IMG/VR virus record: IMGVR_UViG_3300044644_001125
Location: 263,257-327,256 of that record
DNA: 64,000 bases
From: a virus
Strand: one strand, 5' to 3'
Below the pieces are notes generated by a model that was given only the letters and a program-made list of their open reading frames with translations, was not told where the DNA came from and did no database searches. Positions within the stretch are counted from its first letter, which is position 1. Every line of letters starts with the position of its first letter. Positions 40,809 through 48,045 of this stretch are shown piece after piece. The position numbers and the translations under genes were made by a program.

Positions 40809-41258
40809 TTATCTCACTTGCACGATATACTCACCTGAACTTGGATCATTTGTTACTACCTTAAATCCATATCGTTTACTTAATTGTCGAGTTAATGATT
40901 GATATACACCACGTCTGTCATTAGTCCCATCATCCTTTGCCGCTGAGTACCCAATGTACATAATCTTTGGGTTTTGTTTAATCCAAACCAATGCACATGC
41001 TATCACGGTTGATAGTATCTTACGAGCAAAACCTTCTGTATTGAATCCATCAAATGAATCATTAATTTCGTATATTAAAGTAGCATAGTTAGATTTATTT
41101 CTGTGAAACAAAACCATACCCGAATGCTTTTCACCAGATGGTGTTTCAAACGCAAACTCAAATATATTTGAATCAGTTTGTTTGTATTCTAGTGGAGTAT
41201 CTAATGCCTCCACTAGATCAATGTTGTCAATTATGTCAAGCAGTTCTCGCATTTGCAT
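40809..41258 (-). CDS. hypothetical protein, possibly acetyltransferase-like
   Basis: A 149-residue protein with no certain family. Residues about 60-145 alternate strands and helices in a way that resembles a GNAT N-acetyltransferase (a SGMVLFHRNKSNYATLIYEI strand pair, then GFARKILSTVIACALVWIKQ and a RRGVYQSLTRQLSKRYGFKVV end, seen as RGVYQSLTRQLSKRYGF). No acetyl-CoA pyrophosphate loop of the clear Q/R-x-x-G-x-G/A type is visible, so the assignment is weak. Its first codons overlap the stop region of the upstream gene by 23 bases on the same strand. Confidence 0.55.
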   Translation of the reverse strand: MQMRELLDIIDNIDLVEALDTPLEYKQTDSNIFEFAFETPSGEKHSGMVLFHRNKSNYATLIYEINDSFDGFNTEGFARKILSTVIACALVWIKQNPKIMYIGYSAAKDDGTNDRRGVYQSLTRQLSKRYGFKVVTNDPSSGEYIVQVR

Positions 41259-41607
41259 TTCTCTTTTCCTTTACTTGTATGTAGATTGCCTCTGGTTCCA
41301 CGTCGAAGTATTTGTACAATGCACCGCACAACCAACCATCTATACCCAATGCCTTACACACATACCAGTTACCGGTTTCTTCATTTCCACGTGTTTTCAA
41401 TTCTAACTTATATTTATAGGATGGAAATGGGTTTTTAGAAAAGATACAGAGGAATCCATCGTGTGCATTTGGAATATGACTAACCATAGCGTCAATAATC
41501 AAATCAGCACCCGATACAAATGCTTCTTTGTTCAATCCTGTTGTTTCGTCATCAAATACCCAAACCCCGTGGTAATTGTAAATCTCAATAATATTGATTG
41601 CGTTCAT
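41236..41607 (-). CDS. DUF6717-like conserved protein
   Basis: A 123-residue protein with the pattern of the DUF6717 family as I know it: WVFDDETTGLNKEAFVSGAD at residues about 16-35, then a FSKNPFPSYKYKLEL segment, NWYVCKALGIDGWLCGALYK, and a YFDVEPEAIYIQV end. Members are found in bacteria and phages and have no known function. GAGGTG lies just before the ATG, and a TTGACT/TATATT promoter reads toward it. It is the first of two overlapping minus-strand genes. Confidence 0.7.
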   Translation of the reverse strand: MNAINIIEIYNYHGVWVFDDETTGLNKEAFVSGADLIIDAMVSHIPNAHDGFLCIFSKNPFPSYKYKLELKTRGNEETGNWYVCKALGIDGWLCGALYKYFDVEPEAIYIQVKEKRNANARTA

Positions 41608-41622
41608 ATTACACCTCGTTAG

Positions 41623-41651
41623 TTGAATGAGCCGTTAATATATAGTATAAT
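41623..41651 (+). promoter_or_regulatory. possible sigma70-type promoter
   Basis: TTGAAT at 41623-41628 and TATAAT at 41646-41651, 17 bases apart, read toward the small gene at 41750. It overlaps a minus-strand promoter, so the region is a divergent control site. The promoter at 41691 is stronger. Confidence 0.4.
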
Positions 41652-41665
41652 GGACCTATAGTCAA
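41637..41665 (-). promoter_or_regulatory. sigma70-type promoter for the DUF6717-like gene
   Basis: On the minus strand TTGACT (41665-41660) and TATATT (41642-41637) are 17 bases apart and lie 30 bases before the start codon of the 123-residue gene. Confidence 0.5.
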
Positions 41666-41690
41666 TACCTAAAAGATAATTAAATCACAA

Positions 41691-41718
41691 TTGACTTCCA
41701 TTATCTTTTAGTTATAAT
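41691..41718 (+). promoter_or_regulatory. sigma70-type promoter with the 12-mer in its spacer
   Basis: TTGACT at 41691-41696 and a perfect TATAAT at 41713-41718, 16 bases apart. The 12-mer ATTATCTTTTAG is at 41700-41711, nine bases from the start of the -35 box. Another copy of the 12-mer, in the opposite orientation, lies at 41669-41680, just upstream. Confidence 0.75.
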
Positions 41719-41749
41719 ACCAGCAACTTAACCCAACTAGGACAATTAT

Positions 41750-41950
41750 ATGAAAATAGAACCATTTGATGCACTCATAAGAGAAAAATACGGTGTATCA
41801 GTTTACGACTGCAATCGTGACCCAATTAAAGAAATGCGAACTTGGTGCATTAATACGTTTGGTGAGCATACCGTCAGAGTATCGCTTTCCAATTTCTATT
41901 TCCTAAAAGAATCAGATAGACTGTTGTTCATCATGCGATGGACTGAATAG
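41750..41950 (+). CDS. small hypothetical protein
   Basis: A 66-residue protein directly downstream of a strong promoter, with AGGACA before the ATG. It has no recognised domain; it is rich in aromatic and charged residues (IREKYGVSVYDCNRDPIKEM in the first half, a hydrophobic RLLFIMRW end). A promoter-proximal, short, stand-alone early gene of this type is often a host-takeover factor in phages, but nothing in the sequence proves that here. Confidence 0.6.
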   Translation: MKIEPFDALIREKYGVSVYDCNRDPIKEMRTWCINTFGEHTVRVSLSNFYFLKESDRLLFIMRWTE

Positions 41951-41954
41951 CCAC

Positions 41955-41983
41955 TTGACAAACCACTACATACCTTATACAAT
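41955..41983 (+). promoter_or_regulatory. sigma70-type promoter for gp47
   Basis: TTGACA at 41955-41960 and TACAAT at 41978-41983, 17 bases apart, about 30 bases before the gp47 start. There is no copy of the 12-mer in this spacer. Confidence 0.6.
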
Positions 41984-42013
41984 TCACCAATCATAACTAA
42001 CCTGAAGAACAAT

Positions 42014-43030
42014 ATGACAGATAATTTATTCAAGAAAGTAGCAGTATTCACTGATTTGCACATCGGTGCTAAGTCTAATTCAACCACACACAATGAAGAT
42101 TGTGAACAATTCATCGATTGGTTTATCGAAACAGCAAAGGCTAATGACTGTGAAGTTGGTATGTTCTTAGGTGATTTTCATCACAATAGAAGTTCACTTA
42201 ATATCTTATCAATGGATTATAGTGTACGTTGCCTTGAAAAAATGGGTGCTGCATTTGAAAAGTTCTATTTCTTACCAGGCAACCACGATTTGTACTTAAA
42301 AGATCGCAGAGACGTATGTAGTGTTATCTATGGTAAGTTCATTCCAGGGATTACAATCATTGAAAAACCAATGACTATTGGTAATGTAACGCTTTGCCCT
42401 TGGTTGATTGGTGAAGAATGGAAAACAGTTGGTAAAACCGGTGGTCGATATATCTTTGGTCATTTTGAATTACCTGGTTTCTTCTTAAACTCGATGGTTA
42501 GAATGCCAGATACTGGTGAAATTCGCAATGAACAGTTCAAACCATACGAACTTGGTTTCAGTGGACATTTCCATCAAAGACAATCTAATGGCAATATCAA
42601 CTACATTGGTAATGCGTTTCCACACAATTATGCGGATGCTGGTGATGATGCCCGTGGTATGATGATTTTAGAATGGGGTGGTGAACCTCAATACCTTTCA
42701 TGGCCTAAACAACCTACTTATAGATCATACAAGCTAAGTGAAGTTATCAGTGAACCAGATAAGTTGCTTAAAGAAGGTATGCATTGCCGTGTAACTATTG
42801 ATATTCCTATTACATTTGAGGAAGCAAACTTCATCAAGGAAACTTTCATACCACAGTACAACCTGCGTGAGATGCACTTGGTTCCTTCTAAAGCAGATAT
42901 CAACCCTGACTTAGCTCCAGTTGATATTAGTTTTGAAACAGTTGATACTATTGTTATGAGTCAAATTGAATCAATTGATACTGAATCATTTGATAAGAAT
43001 TTGTTGATGGCAATCTATCAAGAACTGTAG
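42014..43030 (+). CDS. gp47: recombination endonuclease subunit, gp47-like (Mre11/SbcD)
   Basis: A 338-residue calcineurin-like phosphoesterase that forms the nuclease part of the gp46/gp47 complex, which resects DNA ends for recombination-dependent replication. Metal-binding motifs are TDLHIG at 13-18, LGDFHHNR at 52-59, LPGNHD at 87-92, then FGHFELPG and SGHFHQRQS. Its length equals T4 gp47 (339 residues). It is followed directly by a small nuclease-like gene and then by gp46, so the pair is split by an insert of about 0.4 kb. Confidence 0.95.
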   Translation: MTDNLFKKVAVFTDLHIGAKSNSTTHNEDCEQFIDWFIETAKANDCEVGMFLGDFHHNRSSLNILSMDYSVRCLEKMGAAFEKFYFLPGNHDLYLKDRRDVCSVIYGKFIPGITIIEKPMTIGNVTLCPWLIGEEWKTVGKTGGRYIFGHFELPGFFLNSMVRMPDTGEIRNEQFKPYELGFSGHFHQRQSNGNINYIGNAFPHNYADAGDDARGMMILEWGGEPQYLSWPKQPTYRSYKLSEVISEPDKLLKEGMHCRVTIDIPITFEEANFIKETFIPQYNLREMHLVPSKADINPDLAPVDISFETVDTIVMSQIESIDTESFDKNLLMAIYQEL

Positions 43031-43039
43031 GTGGTGATA

Positions 43040-43402
43040 ATGAATATGCAAGAAACCTATTTGTTTGAACAGTTCCGTTCTGTATTCCCAGAGATTGAAA
43101 AGCAATTCTATATACCTTATGTTCGTAGTGGTTCTAAACGACATTATCGCTATGACTTTCGGTATCAAAACAAGATAATTGAATTTCATGGTGATTTCTG
43201 GCATGCGCATCCTTTGCTGTATGCCGAAGACTTCGTTAATCCAACTACGAAGAAAACTGCGTTTGAAACTTGGACTTCTGATTATCACAAGAATCAATAC
43301 GCCATTGACAATGGTTATTCTTTACTGGTTGTTTGGGAATCTGATTTTAACGCCAACCGACAAGAAGTTGTTGACCGTTGTACTAATTTCCTGTTAACAT
43401 AA
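43040..43402 (+). CDS. Vsr-like nuclease, probably a free-standing homing endonuclease
   Basis: A 120-residue protein from the ATG at 43040, which follows AGGTGG at the usual distance; the frame also contains GTG starts at 43031 and 43034. The core RYDFRYQNKIIEFHGDFWH (residues 37-55), followed by TSDYHKNQYAIDNGY and VVWESDF, matches the Vsr/EDxHD nuclease family, with Asp39, Glu48, His50, Asp52 and His55 as candidate catalytic residues. Family members act as mismatch endonucleases or as homing endonucleases that sit next to the gene they spread by. Its place exactly between gp47 and gp46 points to the second role. A structural or repair role is the alternative. Confidence 0.75.
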   Translation: MNMQETYLFEQFRSVFPEIEKQFYIPYVRSGSKRHYRYDFRYQNKIIEFHGDFWHAHPLLYAEDFVNPTTKKTAFETWTSDYHKNQYAIDNGYSLLVVWESDFNANRQEVVDRCTNFLLT

Positions 43403-43430
43403 ACTATCCATCCTACAATTACTGACTATC

Positions 43431-45200
43431 ATGATAACAATTAAGAATCTAACTGCAAAAAACTTCCTATCTATTGGGAATCAAACTCAATCCGTTTCCT
43501 TTGATAATGGGTTATTGACCCTTGTACTAGGCGAAAACCTTGACATGGGTGGGCCTGAAAAACGGAACGGCTGTGGTAAAACGGTAATGGTTAACGCATT
43601 AAGTTACGCATTATTCGGTTCTGCGTTGACTAATATCAAGCGTGAAAACCTTATTAATAAGATAAATGGTAAGAATATGCTTGCCACTGTATCATTTGAC
43701 AAGGATGGTGTTGAATACAAGATAGAACGTGGTAGAAAACCAAATATCTTGAAGTTTTCTATCAATGGAAAAGACCAAGTGCTACAAGATTTGGATGAAA
43801 GTCAAGGTGATTCAAGAGAAACTCAAAAGGCTATTGAAGAAATCTTAGGTATGAAATTGGAGATGTTCAAGCACATAGTTGCTCTGAATACTTACACTGT
43901 TCCATTCTTAGGAATGAAACCAGGTGAACAACGAGAAATCATTGAACAGTTACTTGGTATTACCCAATTGAGTGAAAAAGCTGATTCGTTAAAGGTATTA
44001 GTAAAAGAATCAAAAGATTCGATTGCGACTGAAAACACTCGCATTACTACAGTACAAGCATCGAATGACCGTATTCAACAAAGTATTGAAGCCTTAATTC
44101 GTAAAGAAAAGATGTGGAATGAAACTCGTGATAGAGCAGTTGTTTCTATCAACAAAGATATTGAACGATTAAGTCCAATTGACATTGATGCCGAGATTCA
44201 AGCACAACGAGAGTATACTGTTTGGCATGCTAGTAAGAAAGAACGTGATAGTATTAACTCATTAATTGCAAAGCAATCTACTGCAGTTGAACGAGAAGAA
44301 CGTGTTCTTAAATCACTAGAGCAAGAGTTAGTTCACTTAGCAGAACATAAATGCCATGCCTGTGGTCAAGAGTTACATGACGACAAACATGAACAGTTAT
44401 TAGCTACTAAAAGTGAACAATACCAAACTAGTTTAAAGTCAATTGCTTCACATAAAGAAGAATTAGACTTGTTAGATGAAGCTATCATTACTTTAGGTGA
44501 GATTGGTCCTTGTCCAACTGTTAAGTATGATACCCTAGAACAAGCCTTGAATCACAAGAATACAATTGCTTCACTAGAGAAAGAGTTGGCTAGTAAGTTA
44601 GCTGAAACCAATCCCTACTTAGAACAAATCGAAGACTTGAAAACGACTGCTATTCAAGATGTTTCATGGGACAAAATGAATGAATTAGTCAGAGTTAAAG
44701 AGCACCAAGACTTTCTCTATAACTTGTTAACTAACAAGAATAGTTTTATCCGTAAACGTATCATCGATCAAAACTTGGCATTCTTGAATCAAAGACTTTC
44801 TGTTTACTTAGGTCAATTGGGTCTACCACATCAAGTAGAATTCCAAAATGATTTATCTGTATCGATTACCCAATTAGGTCAAGATTTAGATTTCTACAAC
44901 CTATCTCGTGGTGAGATGAATCGTTTAATCTTGTCTTTAAGCTGGTCTTTTAGAGATGTTTGGGAGAACTTATACCAACCAATCAACTTGTTATTCATTG
45001 ATGAGTTGCTAGATTCTGGTTTAGATTCATCTGGTGTTGAATGTAGTATCTCTGTTCTAAAACAAATGACTCGTGAACGTAACAAGAATGTGTTCTTGAT
45101 TTCACATAGAGATGACTTAACCAGTAGAGTTAATCACGTGTTGAAAGTTATCAAAGAAGGTGGGTTTACTCATTATGCTACTGACGTCGATATTGTCTAA
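43431..45200 (+). CDS. gp46: recombination endonuclease subunit, gp46-like (Rad50/SbcC ATPase)
   Basis: A 589-residue SMC-type ATPase that partners gp47. The Walker A region is RNGCGKT at 45-51, with the P-loop lysine at 50. Two long coiled coils flank a zinc hook, CHAC, at residues 308-311. The C-terminal head has the signature LSRGEMNRLILSLSW near 490, Walker B LLFIDELLDSGLD near 521-533 and the FLISHRDDL switch. The size is close to T4 gp46 (560 residues). A terminator follows the gene. The complex loads phage recombinase by making single-stranded tails. Confidence 0.95.
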   Translation: MITIKNLTAKNFLSIGNQTQSVSFDNGLLTLVLGENLDMGGPEKRNGCGKTVMVNALSYALFGSALTNIKRENLINKINGKNMLATVSFDKDGVEYKIERGRKPNILKFSINGKDQVLQDLDESQGDSRETQKAIEEILGMKLEMFKHIVALNTYTVPFLGMKPGEQREIIEQLLGITQLSEKADSLKVLVKESKDSIATENTRITTVQASNDRIQQSIEALIRKEKMWNETRDRAVVSINKDIERLSPIDIDAEIQAQREYTVWHASKKERDSINSLIAKQSTAVEREERVLKSLEQELVHLAEHKCHACGQELHDDKHEQLLATKSEQYQTSLKSIASHKEELDLLDEAIITLGEIGPCPTVKYDTLEQALNHKNTIASLEKELASKLAETNPYLEQIEDLKTTAIQDVSWDKMNELVRVKEHQDFLYNLLTNKNSFIRKRIIDQNLAFLNQRLSVYLGQLGLPHQVEFQNDLSVSITQLGQDLDFYNLSRGEMNRLILSLSWSFRDVWENLYQPINLLFIDELLDSGLDSSGVECSISVLKQMTRERNKNVFLISHRDDLTSRVNHVLKVIKEGGFTHYATDVDIV

Positions 45201-45217
45201 AAGATAATCGAATCTAC

Positions 45218-45246
45218 TAAGCCCAGTTAATTCTGGGCTTTTTGTT
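45218..45246 (+). terminator. Rho-independent terminator after gp46
   Basis: AAGCCCAG and CTGGGCTT pair around a TTAATT loop and are followed by a T run. The stem is nearly the same as that of the gp55 terminator at 40782. Confidence 0.88.
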
Positions 45247-45270
45247 GTCTAAAAGATGATTGAAAAACAG

Positions 45271-45298
45271 TTGACATTCCAAAATAAGCCTGTATACT
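45271..45298 (+). promoter_or_regulatory. sigma70-type promoter for DUF1566-like cluster 1
   Basis: TTGACA at 45271-45276 and TATACT at 45293-45298, 16 bases apart, lie 34 bases before the first DUF1566-like gene. A one-mismatch copy of the 12-mer (CTAAAAGATGAT, 45249-45260) is just upstream of the -35 box. Confidence 0.7.
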
Positions 45299-45331
45299 AC
45301 GCACAACTTAAACAAAATTAGAGAAACTATC

Positions 45332-45628
45332 ATGAAATTCGAAATAGCACCTAAATCAACTGAGATAGAATCCAACTGGTTTGATGCAAAACTCTATTGC
45401 TTCTCCCTTAACATAGATGGTAAGACTGGTTGGAGATTACCAACAAGGGCAGAACTAAATGAAATTTATGAATCTGATAATGATTTCGTTATTTGCACCT
45501 ACTACTGGACATCTGCTGAATTTAGCGGCACCGGTGCTTGGACTCAACTATTCATTAATGGGATCCAGAACTTCCGCACGAAGGATTACGACAAAAATCA
45601 GGTTAGAGCAGTAAGGGACTTAGCATGA
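45332..45628 (+). CDS. DUF1566-like small protein, cluster 1 gene A1
   Basis: A 98-residue single-domain protein. Its N-terminal half is the family core FEIAPKSTEI..NW.DAKLYCFSLNIDGKTGWRLPT (in parts: FEIAPKSTEI, LYCFSLNIDGKTGWRLPT, ELNEIYES). This is the DUF1566/Lcl-C pattern, related to the C-type-lectin/formylglycine-enzyme fold. The C-terminal half (YYWTSAEFSGTGAWTQLFI onward) differs strongly from its nine relatives, ending VRAVRDLA. There is no signal peptide, so it is probably cytoplasmic or virion-packaged. It overlaps the next gene by four bases (ATGA). Function unknown; a ligand-binding role is inferred from the fold. Confidence 0.8.
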   Translation: MKFEIAPKSTEIESNWFDAKLYCFSLNIDGKTGWRLPTRAELNEIYESDNDFVICTYYWTSAEFSGTGAWTQLFINGIQNFRTKDYDKNQVRAVRDLA

Positions 45629-45921
45629 AATTTGAAATAGCACCGAAAGAAACAGAGACCCAAGCCAATTGGGATGATGCCCGTTTGTATTGCTTTGCTC
45701 TTAATATAGATGAGAAAGTTGGCTGGAGATTACCTACTATTAAAGAGTTAAACTATATAAATCGTGTGATTAATGATCTTTCAACCGAAGATTACTGGTC
45801 ATCAATAGAACGACCAGACAAAAGATACGCAGAATGCTATACCACAATCGATGGTGGTTATACGGTCAATACATTAAAACACGATTTAGGCTATGTTAGC
45901 GCAGTAAGGGACTTAGTATGA
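45625..45921 (+). CDS. DUF1566-like small protein, cluster 1 gene A2
   Basis: A 98-residue paralogue of the preceding gene, with FEIAPKETET, LYCFALNIDEKVGWRLPT and a final VSAVRDLV. The part between YWSS (residue about 58) and the end, IERPDKRYAECYTTIDGGYT and beyond, shares almost nothing with other copies. Start and stop overlap the neighbours by four bases, so A1-A3 are one coupled unit. The conserved front and variable back suggest one fold with changing binding surfaces. Confidence 0.8.
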   Translation: MKFEIAPKETETQANWDDARLYCFALNIDEKVGWRLPTIKELNYINRVINDLSTEDYWSSIERPDKRYAECYTTIDGGYTVNTLKHDLGYVSAVRDLV

Positions 45922-46217
45922 ACTTTGAAATAGCACCCAAAGAATACGAGATACGAGGAAACTGGGATGATTCCAGATTCTATTGCTTTGCTCTTAATAT
46001 AGATGGAAAATCAGATTGGAGATTACCAACTAAAGAAGAACTTAACGAAATCTTCCAATCAGCACATGATTTCGAGGATGGCTCGTATTGGTCTTCTACT
46101 CCTTCCGATGTTGATGAGGTAGGCGTGCGGGTTCAAATATTCGATACTAGTGGATTCGAATACTCCGCAATAAAGTCCAGTCCCTACGGATATACCAGAG
46201 CCGTCAGAACAATCTAA
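45918..46217 (+). CDS. DUF1566-like small protein, cluster 1 gene A3
   Basis: A 99-residue paralogue, FEIAPKEYEIRGNWDDSRFYC at the front (shown as FEIAPKEYEI and DDSRFYCFALNIDGKSDWRLP) and a unique region from YWSSTPSDVDEVG to the final TRAVRTI. It closes the three-gene unit. Immediately after the stop is GCGAGCCA, the right flank of the hairpin element, preceded by a weak CAAT/GTTG stem, perhaps a decayed copy. Confidence 0.8.
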   Translation: MNFEIAPKEYEIRGNWDDSRFYCFALNIDGKSDWRLPTKEELNEIFQSAHDFEDGSYWSSTPSDVDEVGVRVQIFDTSGFEYSAIKSSPYGYTRAVRTI

Positions 46218-46251
46218 TCGTTGCGAGCCACAAACCAGTAAAATCCCACCA

Positions 46252-46259
46252 GATAAATA
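46252..46259 (+). promoter_or_regulatory. T4-type late promoter
   Basis: GATAAATA followed by GG lies 34 bases before the ATG of the resolvase-like gene. It differs by one base from the TATAAATA consensus. Confidence 0.5.
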
Positions 46260-46289
46260 GGTTCACTACCAACCAAAACAAGTGAACCT
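46259..46289 (+). other. inverted repeat directly before the start codon
   Basis: AGGTTCACT (46259-46267) and AGTGAACCT (46281-46289) can form a perfect 9-bp stem with a 13-base loop ending three bases before the ATG at 46293. No Shine-Dalgarno sequence is evident elsewhere. It could control translation of the resolvase-like gene if transcription begins upstream; it also overlaps the late box, so it could instead be a protein-binding site. Confidence 0.55.
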
Positions 46290-46292
46290 ACA

Positions 46293-46814
46293 ATGACCAG
46301 CAAATCAAAAAACAAAGGCAATACATGGGAACGTGAGATTGCAAATCACTTATCCTCCATTTACAATCTAAAATTTTTAAGATGCCAAGGTAGCGGAGCA
46401 TTCGTCGGAGGTAAAAACACACAGCGAAAAGCAGTATTAGATGCTGGTCAAATCCAAAGTTTCAAAGGTGATATTATCCCACCAACCGAATGGACTTCCT
46501 TTAACAGTGAAGCCAAGAACTATGCAGATTTTCCTTTTCATCAGTTATATTCAGGTGAAGTCAAACAACTTGAAACTTGGCTAGGTCAATTGGTTCAAGT
46601 GGCAGATCCAAATGATATGAATATCCTCATGTTTAAGATCACACGTAAAGGAAAGTACGTTGCGGTTGAATCTGACAAAGGATGGGACATATCACATCCT
46701 CATACCAATTACACTTCAGTTAAGTTTGGCAACTGGCAAATCTTTGATTATGATTCTTTTTGGCAACATAATCATCAATTAGTCAAGCAATTAAGCACTA
46801 TTTCGCCAGACTAA
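46293..46814 (+). CDS. PD-(D/E)XK nuclease, Holliday-junction-resolvase-like
   Basis: A 173-residue protein. The order KNKGNTWEREIANHL (Glu13), FKGDIIPP (Asp60), NSEAKNY (Glu73 and Lys75) and FPFHQLY gives the E-D-ExK catalytic arrangement of PD-(D/E)XK enzymes, close to archaeal-type Holliday junction resolvases and to phage proteins annotated as resolvases. T4 uses a different enzyme (endonuclease VII, gp49), so this would be a functional replacement for resolving branched replication intermediates before packaging. Neighbouring RNase HI supports a nucleic-acid processing context. Confidence 0.78.
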   Translation: MTSKSKNKGNTWEREIANHLSSIYNLKFLRCQGSGAFVGGKNTQRKAVLDAGQIQSFKGDIIPPTEWTSFNSEAKNYADFPFHQLYSGEVKQLETWLGQLVQVADPNDMNILMFKITRKGKYVAVESDKGWDISHPHTNYTSVKFGNWQIFDYDSFWQHNHQLVKQLSTISPD

Positions 46815-46847
46815 ATATCATTTTATTATTTCTCAAAAACTAATACT

Positions 46848-47267
46848 ATGAAAGATAAGGTAATCGTATATACTGATGGTGGGTGCATTCCTAATCCCGG
46901 AAAGGGTGGTTGGGGTGCTGTACTTATGTGCAACAACAAAGAAAAAGAACTCTTTGGTGGTGTAGATGGTACTACTAATAACCGCATGGAACTAATGGCA
47001 GCAATCCAAGCATTAAATGCCTTAACCAGACCATGTGATGTCACAATCTATAGTGATTCAAAATATGTTGTAGATGGAATCACTAAATGGTATCCCAATT
47101 GGATTAAGAACGGTCGTACCAATTTCGTTAATCCAGACTTATGGCATGCACTGGCTGCAGCAGCTAAACCTCACAATGTCACTTGGCAATGGATCAAAGG
47201 CCATTCAGGAATTCCTGGCAATGAACGTGCCGATGAACTGGCTATGCGAGCTATTGAGTATTGTTAA
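46848..47267 (+). CDS. rnhA: ribonuclease HI
   Basis: A 139-residue type I RNase H, which cuts RNA in RNA-DNA hybrids. All catalytic positions are present: Asp10 in VIVYTDGGC, Glu48 in RMELMAAI, Asp70 in IYSDSKYV, and Asp129 in GNERADELA, with the His119 loop GHSGIPG. The sequence is typical of bacterial enzymes and slightly shorter than the E. coli enzyme (155 residues). With the FEN-type RNase H at 1771 the phage has two unrelated enzymes for primer removal. An inverted repeat follows the stop codon. Confidence 0.95.
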   Translation: MKDKVIVYTDGGCIPNPGKGGWGAVLMCNNKEKELFGGVDGTTNNRMELMAAIQALNALTRPCDVTIYSDSKYVVDGITKWYPNWIKNGRTNFVNPDLWHALAAAAKPHNVTWQWIKGHSGIPGNERADELAMRAIEYC

Positions 47268-47273
47268 CTGTTT

Positions 47274-47301
47274 GTTGACTATTATTTTCTTAATAGTTAA
47301 C
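47274..47301 (+). other. long inverted repeat after rnhA
   Basis: GTTGACTATTA (47274-47284) and TAATAGTTAAC (47291-47301) pair over 11 positions with one G-T pair and a 6-base T-rich loop. It may act as a weak terminator or an RNA-stabilising hairpin. Its left arm also contains a TTGACT that could be read as a -35 box (17 bases to TAACAA), so an operator function is possible. Confidence 0.5.
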
Positions 47302-47355
47302 AATAAGTGCTGTTTTTCTCTACTAAATAGAGTATAATCAATCTATATCAGAACA

Positions 47356-47545
47356 TTACCGAGACCATCTCAAATATATTTTCACAAAAGTGTTGACAAC
47401 AGGGATTAACTAAGTTACAATTAATCATACTAAAGAATTACCCAAAAGCAGTTTACCGAGACCATCTCAAATCCATACCGACACCAAGTCTATATTTTCT
47501 TTTACTTACAGAGACCATCTCAAATCATTACCGACACCAAGTCTA
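47356..47545 (+). repeat. R1/R2 direct-repeat cluster
   Basis: Two repeat types alternate. R1 (core GAGACCATCTCAAAT, with an internal GAGA/TCTC dyad) is at 47356-47375, 47453-47472 and 47506-47525. R2 (core CCGACACCAAGTCTA, with GAC/GTC) is at 47476-47492 and 47529-47545. The last two R1 copies are each followed by an R2 exactly 23 bases from start to start. They lie in the gene-free stretch, around and just after a strong promoter, so they are either binding sites or part of the RNA leader. Confidence 0.8.
47393..47421 (+). promoter_or_regulatory. sigma70-type promoter driving the gene-free region
   Basis: TTGACA at 47393-47398 and TACAAT at 47416-47421 with a 17-base spacer. No ORF of useful length follows for 1.3 kb, so its product should be a non-coding RNA covering the repeats and the structured segment. 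Confidence 0.65.
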
Positions 47546-47619
47546 CTCGCACAAAAGCAATTACTCAATTATCTTTTAGGCACCCGCCAAACTTGCTCAC
47601 CGAATTACTAGATAGAACA

Positions 47620-48045
47620 TAGAAAGGTGAGAGAATTGCTAAGAAAGCCGCGCACAGGCGACCATTACGTGCCCTTAAACCCTGGTCTACTTGAATCACA
47701 GGGGATGGAAGTTCCGACATTAGCAACGGAGATATAGTTCACTACCCCACCAGATGAGTTATGGGATATGCCTTCATACAACCCATTTGAACTATAGCAA
47801 AAACGAATAACCAAGGCTAAAGATGGGTTGAGAAAACCCACGTTTACTAGATAAGGTAGCTGTTGTCTAGTAAGCCACCGTCAGATTAATAAGACTGAGC
47901 TCGAGGTACCGGCTGACCGCCTCTGTAATGCTCTACATGCTACTGTGATGCGATGCTTGTACGCAGAACCCTTGGACGTTTCAGTTCCACAATTAGAAAT
48001 GTCCATTGTCCTTTGAATTAACCCGAGTTTTTCGGGTTAAGATGT
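47620..48045 (+). ncRNA. candidate large structured non-coding RNA
   Basis: A 0.4-kb segment without ORFs whose composition is richer in G and C than its surroundings and which contains many perfect or near-perfect stems. They are CCCTG/CAGGG (47680-47703); TATAGTTCA/TGAACTATA enclosing 46 bases (47733-47741 with 47788-47796); GGGTT/AACCC near 47825; TTACTAGA/TCTAGTAA (47844-47851 with 47866-47873); CGG/CCG with a CTGA loop near 47910; GGACGTTTC/GAAATGTCC (47974-47982 with 47996-48004); and TTAACCCGA/TCGGGTTAA (48018-48040), a possible 3' end. A promoter stands at 47393. I do not recognise the family. Large phage RNAs such as GOLLD are one possibility to test. Confidence 0.55.

Noticed and set aside
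40809-41258. Firm annotation as an N-acetyltransferase
   Set aside because: Strand-helix order is suggestive, but no clear acetyl-CoA-binding loop can be seen; left as hypothetical.
43031-43039. GTG start for the Vsr-like gene
   Set aside because: It overlaps the AGGTGG ribosome site that serves the ATG at 43040.
47356-47545. CRISPR-like array
   Set aside because: Two alternating short repeats with a 23-base period and no unique spacers of constant length; no cas gene is near.
47620-48045. Group I intron, tmRNA or RNase P RNA
   Set aside because: It interrupts no gene, and I see no P7-like core, tRNA-like ends or conserved RNase P motifs. Kept as an unassigned structured RNA.
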